A DNA stretch of 64,000 bases, taken from the NCBI RefSeq assembly GCF_000972385.1, contig NZ_JXTE01000017.1, positions 58,393-122,392 of the forward strand, given 5' to 3'. The translations under genes were made by a program, and so were the position numbers. The notes below the pieces were generated by a model that made no database searches, was not told the DNA's origin, and worked only from the letters and a program-made list of their open reading frames with translations. Shown here in pieces: positions 22,691 to 30,448 of the stretch; the stretch's first letter is position 1, and each line of letters opens with the position of its first letter. The stretch is from Streptomyces sp. WM6386 (GTDB lineage Bacteria; Actinomycetota; Actinomycetes; Streptomycetales; Streptomycetaceae).

Positions 22691-23818
22691 ATGTCCAGCT
22701 TCCCCAGCAGACGACGTGTCCTCGCCACCGGCGCCGGTGCGGCCATCGGTATCGGTGCGCTCGGCGCCAAGGCGGCCCAGGCCGCCCCCACCGCGCGTAC
22801 CACCGGATCCGAGGAGACCAGGACCCTCGACGAGCTCTACAAGGCGGCCCTCGCGGACGGCGGGAAGCTCGTCCTCTACGCCGGCGGGGACACCCCCACC
22901 CAGCAGGACTTCACCAAGGCCGCGTTCCTCAAGCGGTTCCCGGACATCGACCTGACCCTGGTCGTGGACTACAGCAAGTACCACGACGTCCGCGTCGACA
23001 ACCAGCTCGCGACCGACACCCTCGTCCCCGACGTCGTACAGCTCCAGACCCTCCAGGACTTCACGCGCTGGAAGGAGCAGGGCAGGCTCCTGCGGTACAA
23101 GCCGGCCGGGTTCTCCAAGGTGTACGACAAGTTCAAGGACCCGCAGGGCGCCTGGGTCGCCATCGGGGCGATCGGCTTCAGCTTCATGTACGACACCGCG
23201 GCGGCCGGCTCGGGCGCCCCGCGCACCCCGCTGGACCTGGTCGACCCGAAGTGGAAGGGCAGGATCGCCTCCTCCTACCCGCACGACGACGACGCGGTCC
23301 TCTACCTCTACTCGCTCTACGTCCAGAAGTACGGCTGGGAGTGGGTGGCCAGGCTCGCCGCCCAGGACGTGCGCTTCGCGCGGGGCAGCAACTCCCCCGG
23401 CGACGCGGTCCGCGCCGGCACCCACGCGATCGGTATCGGCGGCTCGGGCGCCCCGCTCGCCTCCGGGCCCGTGAAGTGGGTCGCGCCGGAAGGCGCCCCG
23501 TTCATGGCCTGGGGCCAGCGCGCTGCGATCCTGAAGCAGGCCGCGAACCCGACCGCGGCCAAGCTGTACCTCAACTGGCAGCTGTCGCTCGCCACCCAGC
23601 AGGGGTCCTTCAACGGCTGGTCCGTGCGCACCGACGTCACTCCCCCGGCAGGCCTCAAGCCGGTCTGGGAGTACCCTGACGCGCACGTCGACGGCTTCCC
23701 CCGCTTCATGGCCGACCGTGCCGCGATCGAGCGCTGGAAGCAGACCTTCGCCCTGTACTTCGGCGAGGTGAAGGGCGACCCCACGCCCGGCTCGCTGGGA
23801 CTCCACCCAGGCGCATAG
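22691..23818 (+). CDS. Extracellular solute-binding protein, Tat-exported
   Basis: Periplasmic-binding-type protein of 375 residues. It starts with SSFPSRRRVLATGAGAAIGI, a twin-arginine signal ending in AQAA-P. The mature part has LVLYAGGDTPTQQDFTKAAF and DVVQLQTLQDFTRWKEQG, as in the Fe3+/thiamine/polyamine class (family 1-like) of binding proteins. No lipobox cysteine is present, so it may be released or loosely bound. There is no permease or ATPase next to it: an orphan binding protein. Ligand unknown. AGAGAGG precedes ATG 22691. Confidence 0.8.
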   Translation: MSSFPSRRRVLATGAGAAIGIGALGAKAAQAAPTARTTGSEETRTLDELYKAALADGGKLVLYAGGDTPTQQDFTKAAFLKRFPDIDLTLVVDYSKYHDVRVDNQLATDTLVPDVVQLQTLQDFTRWKEQGRLLRYKPAGFSKVYDKFKDPQGAWVAIGAIGFSFMYDTAAAGSGAPRTPLDLVDPKWKGRIASSYPHDDDAVLYLYSLYVQKYGWEWVARLAAQDVRFARGSNSPGDAVRAGTHAIGIGGSGAPLASGPVKWVAPEGAPFMAWGQRAAILKQAANPTAAKLYLNWQLSLATQQGSFNGWSVRTDVTPPAGLKPVWEYPDAHVDGFPRFMADRAAIERWKQTFALYFGEVKGDPTPGSLGLHPGA

Positions 23819-23918
23819 GGGCGGACAGCGCGCCCCAGCCCTTCACACCGGTCATACAGCCCCCGGATAGACTCGGACGCCCTGTCCAAGTGGATCAGTG
23901 AGTCCAAGGGGATCTGCC

Positions 23919-25142
23919 GTGACCGACCGCGCTCCCGTCCGCGGCACCCGACACGCCCTGGAACACGCCCCGCACTTCGTGTTCTTCCTGGTCGTCGGCG
24001 CCGCCGCCGTGCGGCTCGTCGATCTCAACAGCCCGCTGTGCTGGCACATGGTCAGCCTCAGCGGGCTGCTGGCCGTGGTGTACGGGGCGGGTCTGGGCCT
24101 GTGGAGCCGGCTCGGCCCCGCCCTCCGGCTCGCCTGGATCACGACGCTGATCGGTCTCTGGAGCTGCCTCCTGTTCCTCGTCGAGGCGCCGGTGACCTGG
24201 GCGTACGCCTGGTGCGGCGTACCGCTGGCGTGCGCGGCCCTGCGGGCTCTGGGGAAGCGGGCGGCGCTGGTCGCGGTGGGCGCGATCTCCGTCGTACTGG
24301 GCTGGCGGCTGGTCGGCTCGACCGGGCGGCTCGACCTGGAGATGGCGCTGATCCCGGTCGCCGCGGTGTGGGGCACCGTGGCCCTCTACCGGACGCAGCA
24401 GCGGGACGCCGCCGAACGCCAGCGCCTCCTCGACGAGTTGCGGAGTACCCGCCACATCCTCGCCGAACAGCAGCGCGAGGCCGGCGTGCTGGCCGAACGC
24501 ACCCGGATCGCCCGCGACCTGCACGACACGCTGGCCCAGGAACTCGCGGGCAGCCTGATGCTGCTCCAAGCGGCCGAGCGGGACTGGGACCGACGGCCGG
24601 ACGCTGCCCGTACCCGGGTGCGCGCGGTGGCCGACGGCCTGGACGGCAATCTCGCCGAGACGCGCCGGATCATCCACGACCTCACACCGTCCGCCGTCGC
24701 CGAGGACGGACTCGAGGGCTCGCTGCGGCTGCTGTGCGCCCAGGCGGAGCGGGAGGGGTCGGCCGCCCAGGTGCGGTTCCGGTCCGCGGGCGAGTCCCGT
24801 CCCGTGCTGGACGAGCAGGCGGCCGCCGCCCTGTTCCGGGTCGCGCAGGGCACGCTGGCCAATGTCCGCGAGCACGCCCGCGCGGTGAACGTCCTCGTCA
24901 CCCTTCACCACGAGGCGGACCGGATCGAACTCGACGTACGAGACGACGGAGTGGGCTTCGACCCGGCGGGCGCCGGGGCTCTCGCCCGTACGACCCGCGG
25001 CTTCGGCCTGCCCTCCGCGCGCGCCCGGCTGCGCGAGTGCGGCGGCGACCTGCGGGTCACCAGCGCGCCCGGCCGGGGCACCCGGGTCCGGGCCGTGCTG
25101 CCGGCGGCGGCACCCCGTCTGACCTCGGCGACCGCCGGATGA
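23919..25142 (+). CDS. NarL-type sensor histidine kinase
   Basis: Membrane sensor of 407 residues: about five hydrophobic helices (residues 20-150) with no extracellular domain, a coiled linker, then the HisKA_3 dimerisation segment ERTRIARDLHDTLAQELAG carrying the phosphoacceptor histidine and an HATPase domain (ALFRVAQGTLANVREHARA N-box, DDGVGFDPAGAG G1 box, GFGLPSARARL). The input is unknown; intramembrane sensing is likely. GTG 23919 follows AAGGGG. Its TGA overlaps the ATG of the response regulator by 4 bp, so the pair is one two-component system. Confidence 0.92.
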   Translation: MTDRAPVRGTRHALEHAPHFVFFLVVGAAAVRLVDLNSPLCWHMVSLSGLLAVVYGAGLGLWSRLGPALRLAWITTLIGLWSCLLFLVEAPVTWAYAWCGVPLACAALRALGKRAALVAVGAISVVLGWRLVGSTGRLDLEMALIPVAAVWGTVALYRTQQRDAAERQRLLDELRSTRHILAEQQREAGVLAERTRIARDLHDTLAQELAGSLMLLQAAERDWDRRPDAARTRVRAVADGLDGNLAETRRIIHDLTPSAVAEDGLEGSLRLLCAQAEREGSAAQVRFRSAGESRPVLDEQAAAALFRVAQGTLANVREHARAVNVLVTLHHEADRIELDVRDDGVGFDPAGAGALARTTRGFGLPSARARLRECGGDLRVTSAPGRGTRVRAVLPAAAPRLTSATAG

Positions 25143-25771
25143 CCGTACGGCTGGTGATCGCCGACGACCACGCCGTCGTACGCGCCGGGCTGCGGGCCCT
25201 GTTGGAGGGGGAACCGGATCTCGAGGTGATCGCGGAGGCGGGCACCGGCGAGGAGGCCGTACGGCTCGCGGCGGAGCTGAAGCCGGACGTCGTGCTGATG
25301 GACCTCCGGTTCGCCGGTTCCGCCGTCGACGGCATCGAGGCGGTCCGCCGGTTGACCGTCGAGGCCCCGGCCGTGCCCGCGCTGATGCTGACGAGCTTCT
25401 CCGGGCGGACCGACGTCGTGCGGGCACTGGAGGCGGGCGCCCGGGGATACGTACTGAAGGCCGGGCCGCCCGAGGAGCTCTTCCGGGCGGTCCGTGGCGC
25501 CGCCGCCGGCGCCCTGGCCCTCGCCCCCGAGGTCGTCGGCGAACTCGTCGGCCAGGTGGTCAGCCCCGACGTGGATCTGACCGGGCGCGAGGTCGAGGTC
25601 GTACGGCTGGCGGCGGAGGGTCTGAGCAACCGGGCCATCGCCCAGGCCCTGTTCCTCAGCGAGGCGACCGTCAAGACCCACCTGGTGCGGATCTACCGCA
25701 AGTTGAAGGTGGGGAACCGCGCGGCTGCCGTGACGGAGGCCGCGCGCCGGGGACTCATCCAGCTCGACTGA
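25139..25771 (+). CDS. NarL/LuxR-type response regulator
   Basis: Partner of the preceding kinase, 210 residues. Receiver domain: VRLVIADDHAVVRAGLRALL (acidic pair), phosphoacceptor Asp in DVVLMDLRF, conserved Thr/Ser at LMLTSFSG and Lys in YVLKAGPPEE. The C-terminal LuxR helix-turn-helix is LTGREVEVVRLAAEGLSNRA with SEATVKTHLVRIYRKL. It binds DNA after phosphorylation; the regulon is unknown, though the convergent TPP-enzyme genes are too remote in orientation to be obvious targets. Starts at ATG 25139 by ATGA overlap. Confidence 0.92.
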   Translation: MTVRLVIADDHAVVRAGLRALLEGEPDLEVIAEAGTGEEAVRLAAELKPDVVLMDLRFAGSAVDGIEAVRRLTVEAPAVPALMLTSFSGRTDVVRALEAGARGYVLKAGPPEELFRAVRGAAAGALALAPEVVGELVGQVVSPDVDLTGREVEVVRLAAEGLSNRAIAQALFLSEATVKTHLVRIYRKLKVGNRAAAVTEAARRGLIQLD

Positions 25772-25838
25772 CAGCCCGACCGAACAGCCCGGCCGGCCCT
25801 GAACGGGTCGGGTGAAGTTCTCTACGGTTCGGCAGTGC

Positions 25839-25881
25839 CCTGAGGGGGCGCGGGGCCGTATCCATATGCGGCTCCGCCGCG
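25839..25881. repeat. Streptomyces intergenic hairpin repeat, copy 2 (family A)
   Basis: ggggcgcggggccgtatc followed by catatgcggctccgccgcg, matching copies at 15191 and 29343. It lies in the 180-bp gap between the convergent response-regulator and TPP-enzyme genes. Confidence 0.75.
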
Positions 25882-25948
25882 GGGCGCGACCAGCCACGAC
25901 GGCGCCGCGGACGGCCGACGGCACATCGCGGCACTTCCCGCGGAGCGC

Positions 25949-27577
25949 TCAGTGCCCTCGGAAGGCCTCCTCCAGCCACCAGGACCCGTGCTCGCCCGCC
26001 ACCTTGGCGTCGACCAGCAGCGGCACCGACCGCGGCCCGGCCACCCAGTCCTCGACCGCCTTGAGATCGGCGCGCGTCCGCACGGTCACCGCTTCGAAGC
26101 CGTAGCCGCGGGCGATGGCGGCGATGTCGGTCGCCGGGAAAGTGACCGTGTCGAGCGGGAAGCCGTCCGGCCCGAAGTGGTGCACCTCCGCCCCGTAGCC
26201 CTCGTCGTTGTAGACGACCACCGCCATCGGCAGCCCCAGCCTGCGTACGGTGTCCAGCTCGGCCGCGCCCATCAGTGCGCCGCCGTCGCCGAGCACGGCC
26301 ACCGGCAGCCGGTCGGGCCGGGCCAGGGCCGCGCCGATCGTGGTCGCCAGGCCCAGGCCGATCGACTGGAAGGCCTGCGTGAAGCAGAAGCCGTCCTGGT
26401 CGGGCACCGACAGATAGGCGCTCGGGTATCCCATGAAGTTCCCGGAGTCCACGCCGACGACCCGCTCCGCCGGGAGGATGTCGTCGAGCGCGATGCTCAG
26501 CGTCCTCGGGTCGATGCGGTCCCGGGTGCTCTCGTCCACGTACGGCACGTCCCGCCGTCGCACCCCCGCACCGAGGGCCTCCGCGCGGTACCCCTTCCGC
26601 GGCGCGCCGCCCGCGTCGAGTGCGCGCCGGGCGGTGCGGGTCACGTCGCCGACGACACCGAGGTGGACCTCCCGGTGGGCGCCCAGGGCGGACGCGTCGT
26701 CGTCGACCTGGACGACGGTGGCGTCCGGGCCGATGAGGCGGCCGTGCCGCATGGTCCACATGTTCAGGGCGCAGCCCCAGCCGACGATCAGGTCGGCGCC
26801 CCGGATCAGTTCGGCCGTCAGGTCGGACGCGAAGCCGCCGGAGATGCCGAGCGACCAGGGGTCGCCGTGGAACAGACCGTGGGCCACGGCCGACGTGGCG
26901 AGCAGTGCGCCGTGGTGGTCGGCGAGCGCGGTGAGGGCGTCGCGGCCGCCGGGTGAGCGGGCGCCTCGCCCTGCCACGAAGACGGGGCGGCGGGCACGAT
27001 CGAGGGCCGCCACCAAGGCCGCCACATCGGACTCGGACGGCTCGACGGCGGCCCGCGCGGGTGGCGGGGCGGCGGTGATGGCGGCGGTGTCGGGCAGGTC
27101 CAGGGCCTGCACGTCCAGGGGGAGGTTGAGCAGTACCGTACGGCGCTCGTGCAGGGCGCGTCGTACGGCGTCGCAGGCCTGTTCGACCGCGGAGTGCGGG
27201 GAGGTCACGCGCTCGGTGACCGCGCCGACGGCCTGGGCCAGCGCCTCCTGGTCCACGAAGAAGTTGGAGGTGCACCGGGTCGCCTCGGCCGCGAGCACGA
27301 GGAGGGGCGTGCGGCTCTTGGCGGCTTCCGCGATGCCGGTCAGGGCGTTGGTCAGCCCGGGCCCCTGGTGCACGCTCAGCGCGGCGACCTTCCCGCTCAT
27401 CCGTGTGCAGGCGTCGGCCATGGTGGCCGCTCCGCCCTCGTGGCGGGCGGCGACGTAGCGGGCCCCGCCGGCCACCATGGCGTTGGTGAGGTGGAAGTTG
27501 CCGGAGCCGACCACGCCGAACACATGATCCACGCCGGCCGCGGTCAGTGCCCGGCCGACGGCTTCGGCAACCTTCAT
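25949..27577 (-). CDS. Thiamine-diphosphate-dependent enzyme (acetolactate synthase/decarboxylase type)
   Basis: Cytoplasmic enzyme of 542 residues. Three domains in order: Pyr (residues 1-170, with YVAARHEGGAATMADA carrying the catalytic Glu), central (about 185-320), and PP with the ThDP/Mg motif GDGGALMGAAELDTVRRLGL ending in YNDEGYGAE. Likely decarboxylates or condenses a 2-keto acid; benzoylformate-decarboxylase-like and ALS-like members cannot be separated by eye. The ATG (27577) overlaps the stop of the upstream cyclase gene (ATGA), so the two are coupled. PhzF lies divergently beyond the cyclase, which hints at a small aromatic or amino-acid-derived pathway. Confidence 0.87.
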   Translation of the reverse strand: MKVAEAVGRALTAAGVDHVFGVVGSGNFHLTNAMVAGGARYVAARHEGGAATMADACTRMSGKVAALSVHQGPGLTNALTGIAEAAKSRTPLLVLAAEATRCTSNFFVDQEALAQAVGAVTERVTSPHSAVEQACDAVRRALHERRTVLLNLPLDVQALDLPDTAAITAAPPPARAAVEPSESDVAALVAALDRARRPVFVAGRGARSPGGRDALTALADHHGALLATSAVAHGLFHGDPWSLGISGGFASDLTAELIRGADLIVGWGCALNMWTMRHGRLIGPDATVVQVDDDASALGAHREVHLGVVGDVTRTARRALDAGGAPRKGYRAEALGAGVRRRDVPYVDESTRDRIDPRTLSIALDDILPAERVVGVDSGNFMGYPSAYLSVPDQDGFCFTQAFQSIGLGLATTIGAALARPDRLPVAVLGDGGALMGAAELDTVRRLGLPMAVVVYNDEGYGAEVHHFGPDGFPLDTVTFPATDIAAIARGYGFEAVTVRTRADLKAVEDWVAGPRSVPLLVDAKVAGEHGSWWLEEAFRGH

Positions 27578-28359
27578 GACCGCTCCACCAGGGCGAGGAC
27601 GCGGGCGGGTGAGCCGGAGCCCTTGACGATCGGCAGCGGGCCGGCGATGACGACCGCGCCGGTGGCGGGCAGTTCCGCGAGGTTCTGCAGCTGGGTCAGG
27701 CCGTACTTGTCGTTGCCCATCAGGTGGGAGTGGCACGGGAAGGCCGGCTCGAAGGAGTGGGCGCCGCCGGCGTCGGTGCCGACCGTCTCGGTGCCGAAGC
27801 CGATCACCGGCGACTCCTCGGCGACCCAGCGGGCGCACTCCGGGGACAGGCCCGGGGTGTGCGGGCCGTTCTCGTCGGCGTTGAGGAACTCCTCCTGCGA
27901 GTGCGAGCGCGCGTCCCAGCCGGTGCGCAGCAGCAGCCACCCGCCCTCGGGCAACGGGCCGTTCTCCGCCTCCCAGGCCTTGATGTGGTCCACCTCGACG
28001 AGGAAGTCCGGGTCCTTGGCGGCCGGGGCGGAGAAGTCCAGCACGGCGGCGGGAGCGATCAGCCGGCTCGCCGGTACGGAGGCCACGTCCGCGAGGTCCT
28101 TGCCGGTCACCCAGTGGTTGGGCGCGTCGAAGTGCGTACCGGTGTGCTCACCCGTGCGGAAGTTGTTCCAGTACCAGGCCGGCCCCCGGTCGTCGTACCG
28201 ACTGATCTCCTCCAACTCGAACACCTGCGTCTGCCCGAACCCTTCGGGCAACTGGATCACGGGGGTCTGCGACGACAGGGGTGACGTGAGATCGACGACT
28301 TCGATCGCACCGCTCCGCAGCCCGGACAGCAGCGCGGCGAGAACGGACGGCTGGGACAT
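27574..28359 (-). CDS. Cyclase-family metal hydrolase (kynurenine formamidase-like)
   Basis: Metal-dependent hydrolase of 261 residues. The signature HTGTHFDAPNHW (HxGTHxDxPxH) near residue 70 supplies the Zn/Mn ligands, and PCHSHLMGND with later His/Glu residues completes the site; GWLLLRTGWDARSH is a family strand. The family includes bacterial kynurenine formamidases and various amide or lactone hydrolases. ATG 28359 has a near-perfect AGGAGG. It is cotranscribed with, and translationally coupled to, a ThDP enzyme. Substrate not determined. Confidence 0.88.
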   Translation of the reverse strand: MSQPSVLAALLSGLRSGAIEVVDLTSPLSSQTPVIQLPEGFGQTQVFELEEISRYDDRGPAWYWNNFRTGEHTGTHFDAPNHWVTGKDLADVASVPASRLIAPAAVLDFSAPAAKDPDFLVEVDHIKAWEAENGPLPEGGWLLLRTGWDARSHSQEEFLNADENGPHTPGLSPECARWVAEESPVIGFGTETVGTDAGGAHSFEPAFPCHSHLMGNDKYGLTQLQNLAELPATGAVVIAGPLPIVKGSGSPARVLALVERS

Positions 28360-28484
28360 GACGGCCTCCTGAACTGTCGTGTGCGCGAGACGCGTTGACG
28401 ACAGTCGCACCGCATCGACGAGCTCGTCCAGAGGCCGCGGCTCCCCGCGTGTCCCCAAATCGGTCCAGTGCCCCGGAATTGGCC

Positions 28485-28514
28485 TTGGCCTGCGGCTTCG
28501 TGTCGGCCTAGCGT
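28485..28514 (+). promoter_or_regulatory. Putative promoter of the PhzF-like gene (leaderless)
   Basis: TTGGCC (28485-28490) and TAGCGT (28509-28514), 18-base spacer. The -10 element lies 7 bases before ATG 28522 and there is no ribosome site, fitting a leaderless transcript as is common in Streptomyces. Confidence 0.4.
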
Positions 28515-28521
28515 CGACGTC

Positions 28522-29331
28522 ATGCGTATCCGAATCGTCGACGCCTTCACCGACCGGCCCTTCGCCGGCAACCCGGCCGGGGTCCTGCTGCTGGACGCCT
28601 TCCCGGACGACAACCGGCTGCAGAACATCGCCGTCGAGGTCAATCACGCCGAGACGGCGTTCGCCCACCGTCTGCCCGAGGGCGGCGAGGCCGACTGGGC
28701 GCTGCGGTGGTTCACGCCGGCCGCCGAGGTCAACATGTGCGGGCACGCGACGCTGGCCACGGCCCATGTGCTGCACACCACCGGCGCCCACGAAGGGCCG
28801 GTGCGGTTCGCCACGCGGAGCGGTGTGCTCATCGCGACGCCCGGTGCGGACGGGTCGATCACCCTGGACTTCCCGACCGCGCCGCTCACCCCGGTGGAGT
28901 CCCCGGAGGGGGTCGCGACGGCCCTCGGCGCCGAGCCGCTCACCGCCTTCGACACCGGTCCGAACGTCGGTGACCTCCTCGTCGAGCTCGCCGACGAGAA
29001 GACGGTCCACGCCCTCACCCCCGACCACAAGGCCCTCGGCGCCTACTCGGAGCGCGGCATCATCGCCACCGCCCGCGCCGAGAACCCCGCGCTCGGCTAC
29101 GACTTCGTCTCCCGCTGCTTCTTCCCCAACGTCGGCATCGACGAGGACCCGGTCACCGGCAGCGCCCACACCGCCCTGGCGCCCTTCTGGTCCGAGCGGC
29201 TGGGCCGTACCGAACTCACCGGTCTGCAGGCCTCGCCCCGCTCCGGCCGCGTCCGCACCCGGCTGGTCGGCGACCGCACACTCCTCACCGGCCGGGCGGT
29301 CACGACGATCGATGGCGAGCTGCTCGTGTAG
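28522..29331 (+). CDS. PhzF-family isomerase
   Basis: Protein of 269 residues in the PhzF/DapF-fold family. Seen: IRIVDAFTDRPFAGNPAGVL at the start, NHAETAFAHR with the catalytic Glu, and WFTPAAEVNMCGHATLATAH (the second conserved segment), then FFPNVGIDEDPVTGSAHTAL in the second half, the usual phosphate-binding loop. Members isomerise or epimerise small acids; the substrate here is unknown. It is divergent from the cyclase/TPP-enzyme operon with a 160-bp gap. Confidence 0.9.
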   Translation: MRIRIVDAFTDRPFAGNPAGVLLLDAFPDDNRLQNIAVEVNHAETAFAHRLPEGGEADWALRWFTPAAEVNMCGHATLATAHVLHTTGAHEGPVRFATRSGVLIATPGADGSITLDFPTAPLTPVESPEGVATALGAEPLTAFDTGPNVGDLLVELADEKTVHALTPDHKALGAYSERGIIATARAENPALGYDFVSRCFFPNVGIDEDPVTGSAHTALAPFWSERLGRTELTGLQASPRSGRVRTRLVGDRTLLTGRAVTTIDGELLV

Positions 29332-29342
29332 GCGGCTCCACC

Positions 29343-29391
29343 GCGCCCCGAAAGGGGCGCGGGGCTGTATCGACATACGGCTGCCGCCGCG
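29343..29391. repeat. Streptomyces intergenic hairpin repeat, copy 3 (family A)
   Basis: gcgccccgaaaggggcgc hairpin, then ggggctgtatcgacatacggc and a ccgccgcg end; resembles the copies at 15191 and 25839. It lies 12 bases after the PhzF stop and can act as a terminator between PhzF and the convergent protease gene. The flanking cagcccccaccg motif recurs near 15288 and 48851. Confidence 0.8.
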
Positions 29392-29452
29392 TCGGCGCGC
29401 TCAGCCCCCACCGGTCCGCGGCTTCCTCACGGCCCGCACCCCCGCACACGGT

Positions 29453-30262
29453 TCAGCCGCCGGCAGGCGTCGGCAGCCAGCCCACCTTCCCTGCCAGCAG
29501 CGCATAGCCGACGAACGCCCCGATGTCGAGCAGCGAATGCGCCACCACCAGGGGCCCCACCCGCCCCCACCGGCGGTAGAGGTAGACGAACACCACGCCC
29601 ATCACCATGTTGCCGATGAAGCCACCGATGCCCTGGTAGAGGTGGTACGAGCCGCGCAGTACGGAACTGGCCATCAGCGCGGACCCGGGCGTCCAGCCCA
29701 ACTGGCCCAGCCGGCGCAGCAGATAGCCGACGACGATGACCTCTTCGAGGATCGCGTTCTGCATCGCGGACATGATCAGCACCGGGTACTTCCACCACAC
29801 CTCGGGCAGCGCCTCCGGCACCACCGTGAGGTTGAACCCCAGCCCGCGTGCGGCCAGGTAGAAGGCGATTCCGGTACTGCCGATCACCGCGGCGACCGCC
29901 GCCCCGCGGCCGAGGTCGGGCCACGGCCTGGTGCGGTCGAAGCCGAGGGTGCGCAGGCTTTTGCCCTCGCGCAGCAGGAAGTGCGCGACGAGCAGGACGG
30001 GCACGAGGGACGAGGCGATCCCGAAAAGCTGCCAGGCAAGATCGAGCCAGGGACGGCCCGGCGCGGCCGAGGCGTTGAGGGTGGCCGCCTGGTCCTTGAG
30101 GCCGCCCGGTCTGGTGACCGATCCGACAAAGCTGATCAGGGCGGACACTCCGCTCGCACCGAGCGAAAGCCCCAGAACGAGCAGCGTCTCATCCCGGAAG
30201 ATCCGCCGCGAAGACCCCTCCTCTGGAAAAGAATCGGCCACGCGGCCCGCCTCTCCCTGCAC
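29453..30262 (-). CDS. CPBP-family intramembrane metalloprotease
   Basis: Membrane protein of 269 residues with seven or eight helices. The CPBP (CAAX protease/bacteriocin-processing) motifs are present: EE in NAILEEVIVVGYLLRR, RxxxH in SSVLRGSYHLYQG, and GNMVMGVVFVYLYRR with HSLLDIGAF for the final metal ligand. Target substrate unknown; related proteins process peptides or act in self-immunity. GTG 30262 is selected because GGAG lies 6-9 bases upstream; the frame is open much further. Divergent from the SBP-VWA fusion gene. Confidence 0.85.
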   Translation of the reverse strand: MQGEAGRVADSFPEEGSSRRIFRDETLLVLGLSLGASGVSALISFVGSVTRPGGLKDQAATLNASAAPGRPWLDLAWQLFGIASSLVPVLLVAHFLLREGKSLRTLGFDRTRPWPDLGRGAAVAAVIGSTGIAFYLAARGLGFNLTVVPEALPEVWWKYPVLIMSAMQNAILEEVIVVGYLLRRLGQLGWTPGSALMASSVLRGSYHLYQGIGGFIGNMVMGVVFVYLYRRWGRVGPLVVAHSLLDIGAFVGYALLAGKVGWLPTPAGG

Positions 30263-30448
30263 ACCTGACTCCAATTCAGTAATCCCGTCCCATCCCCATC
30301 GCCGCCCCGCTAGGGTCTCGAAAGAAGTTGCGAAGATCGTGCGCGACTGGCCGTTGGGGGACGGACACCGTACGGGGCTGACCTCCCCTTTGCATGCCAT
30401 ACGGCCGTGAGACCGGCAGAAGGTACGACAGGGAGGGGCACCACAGTC

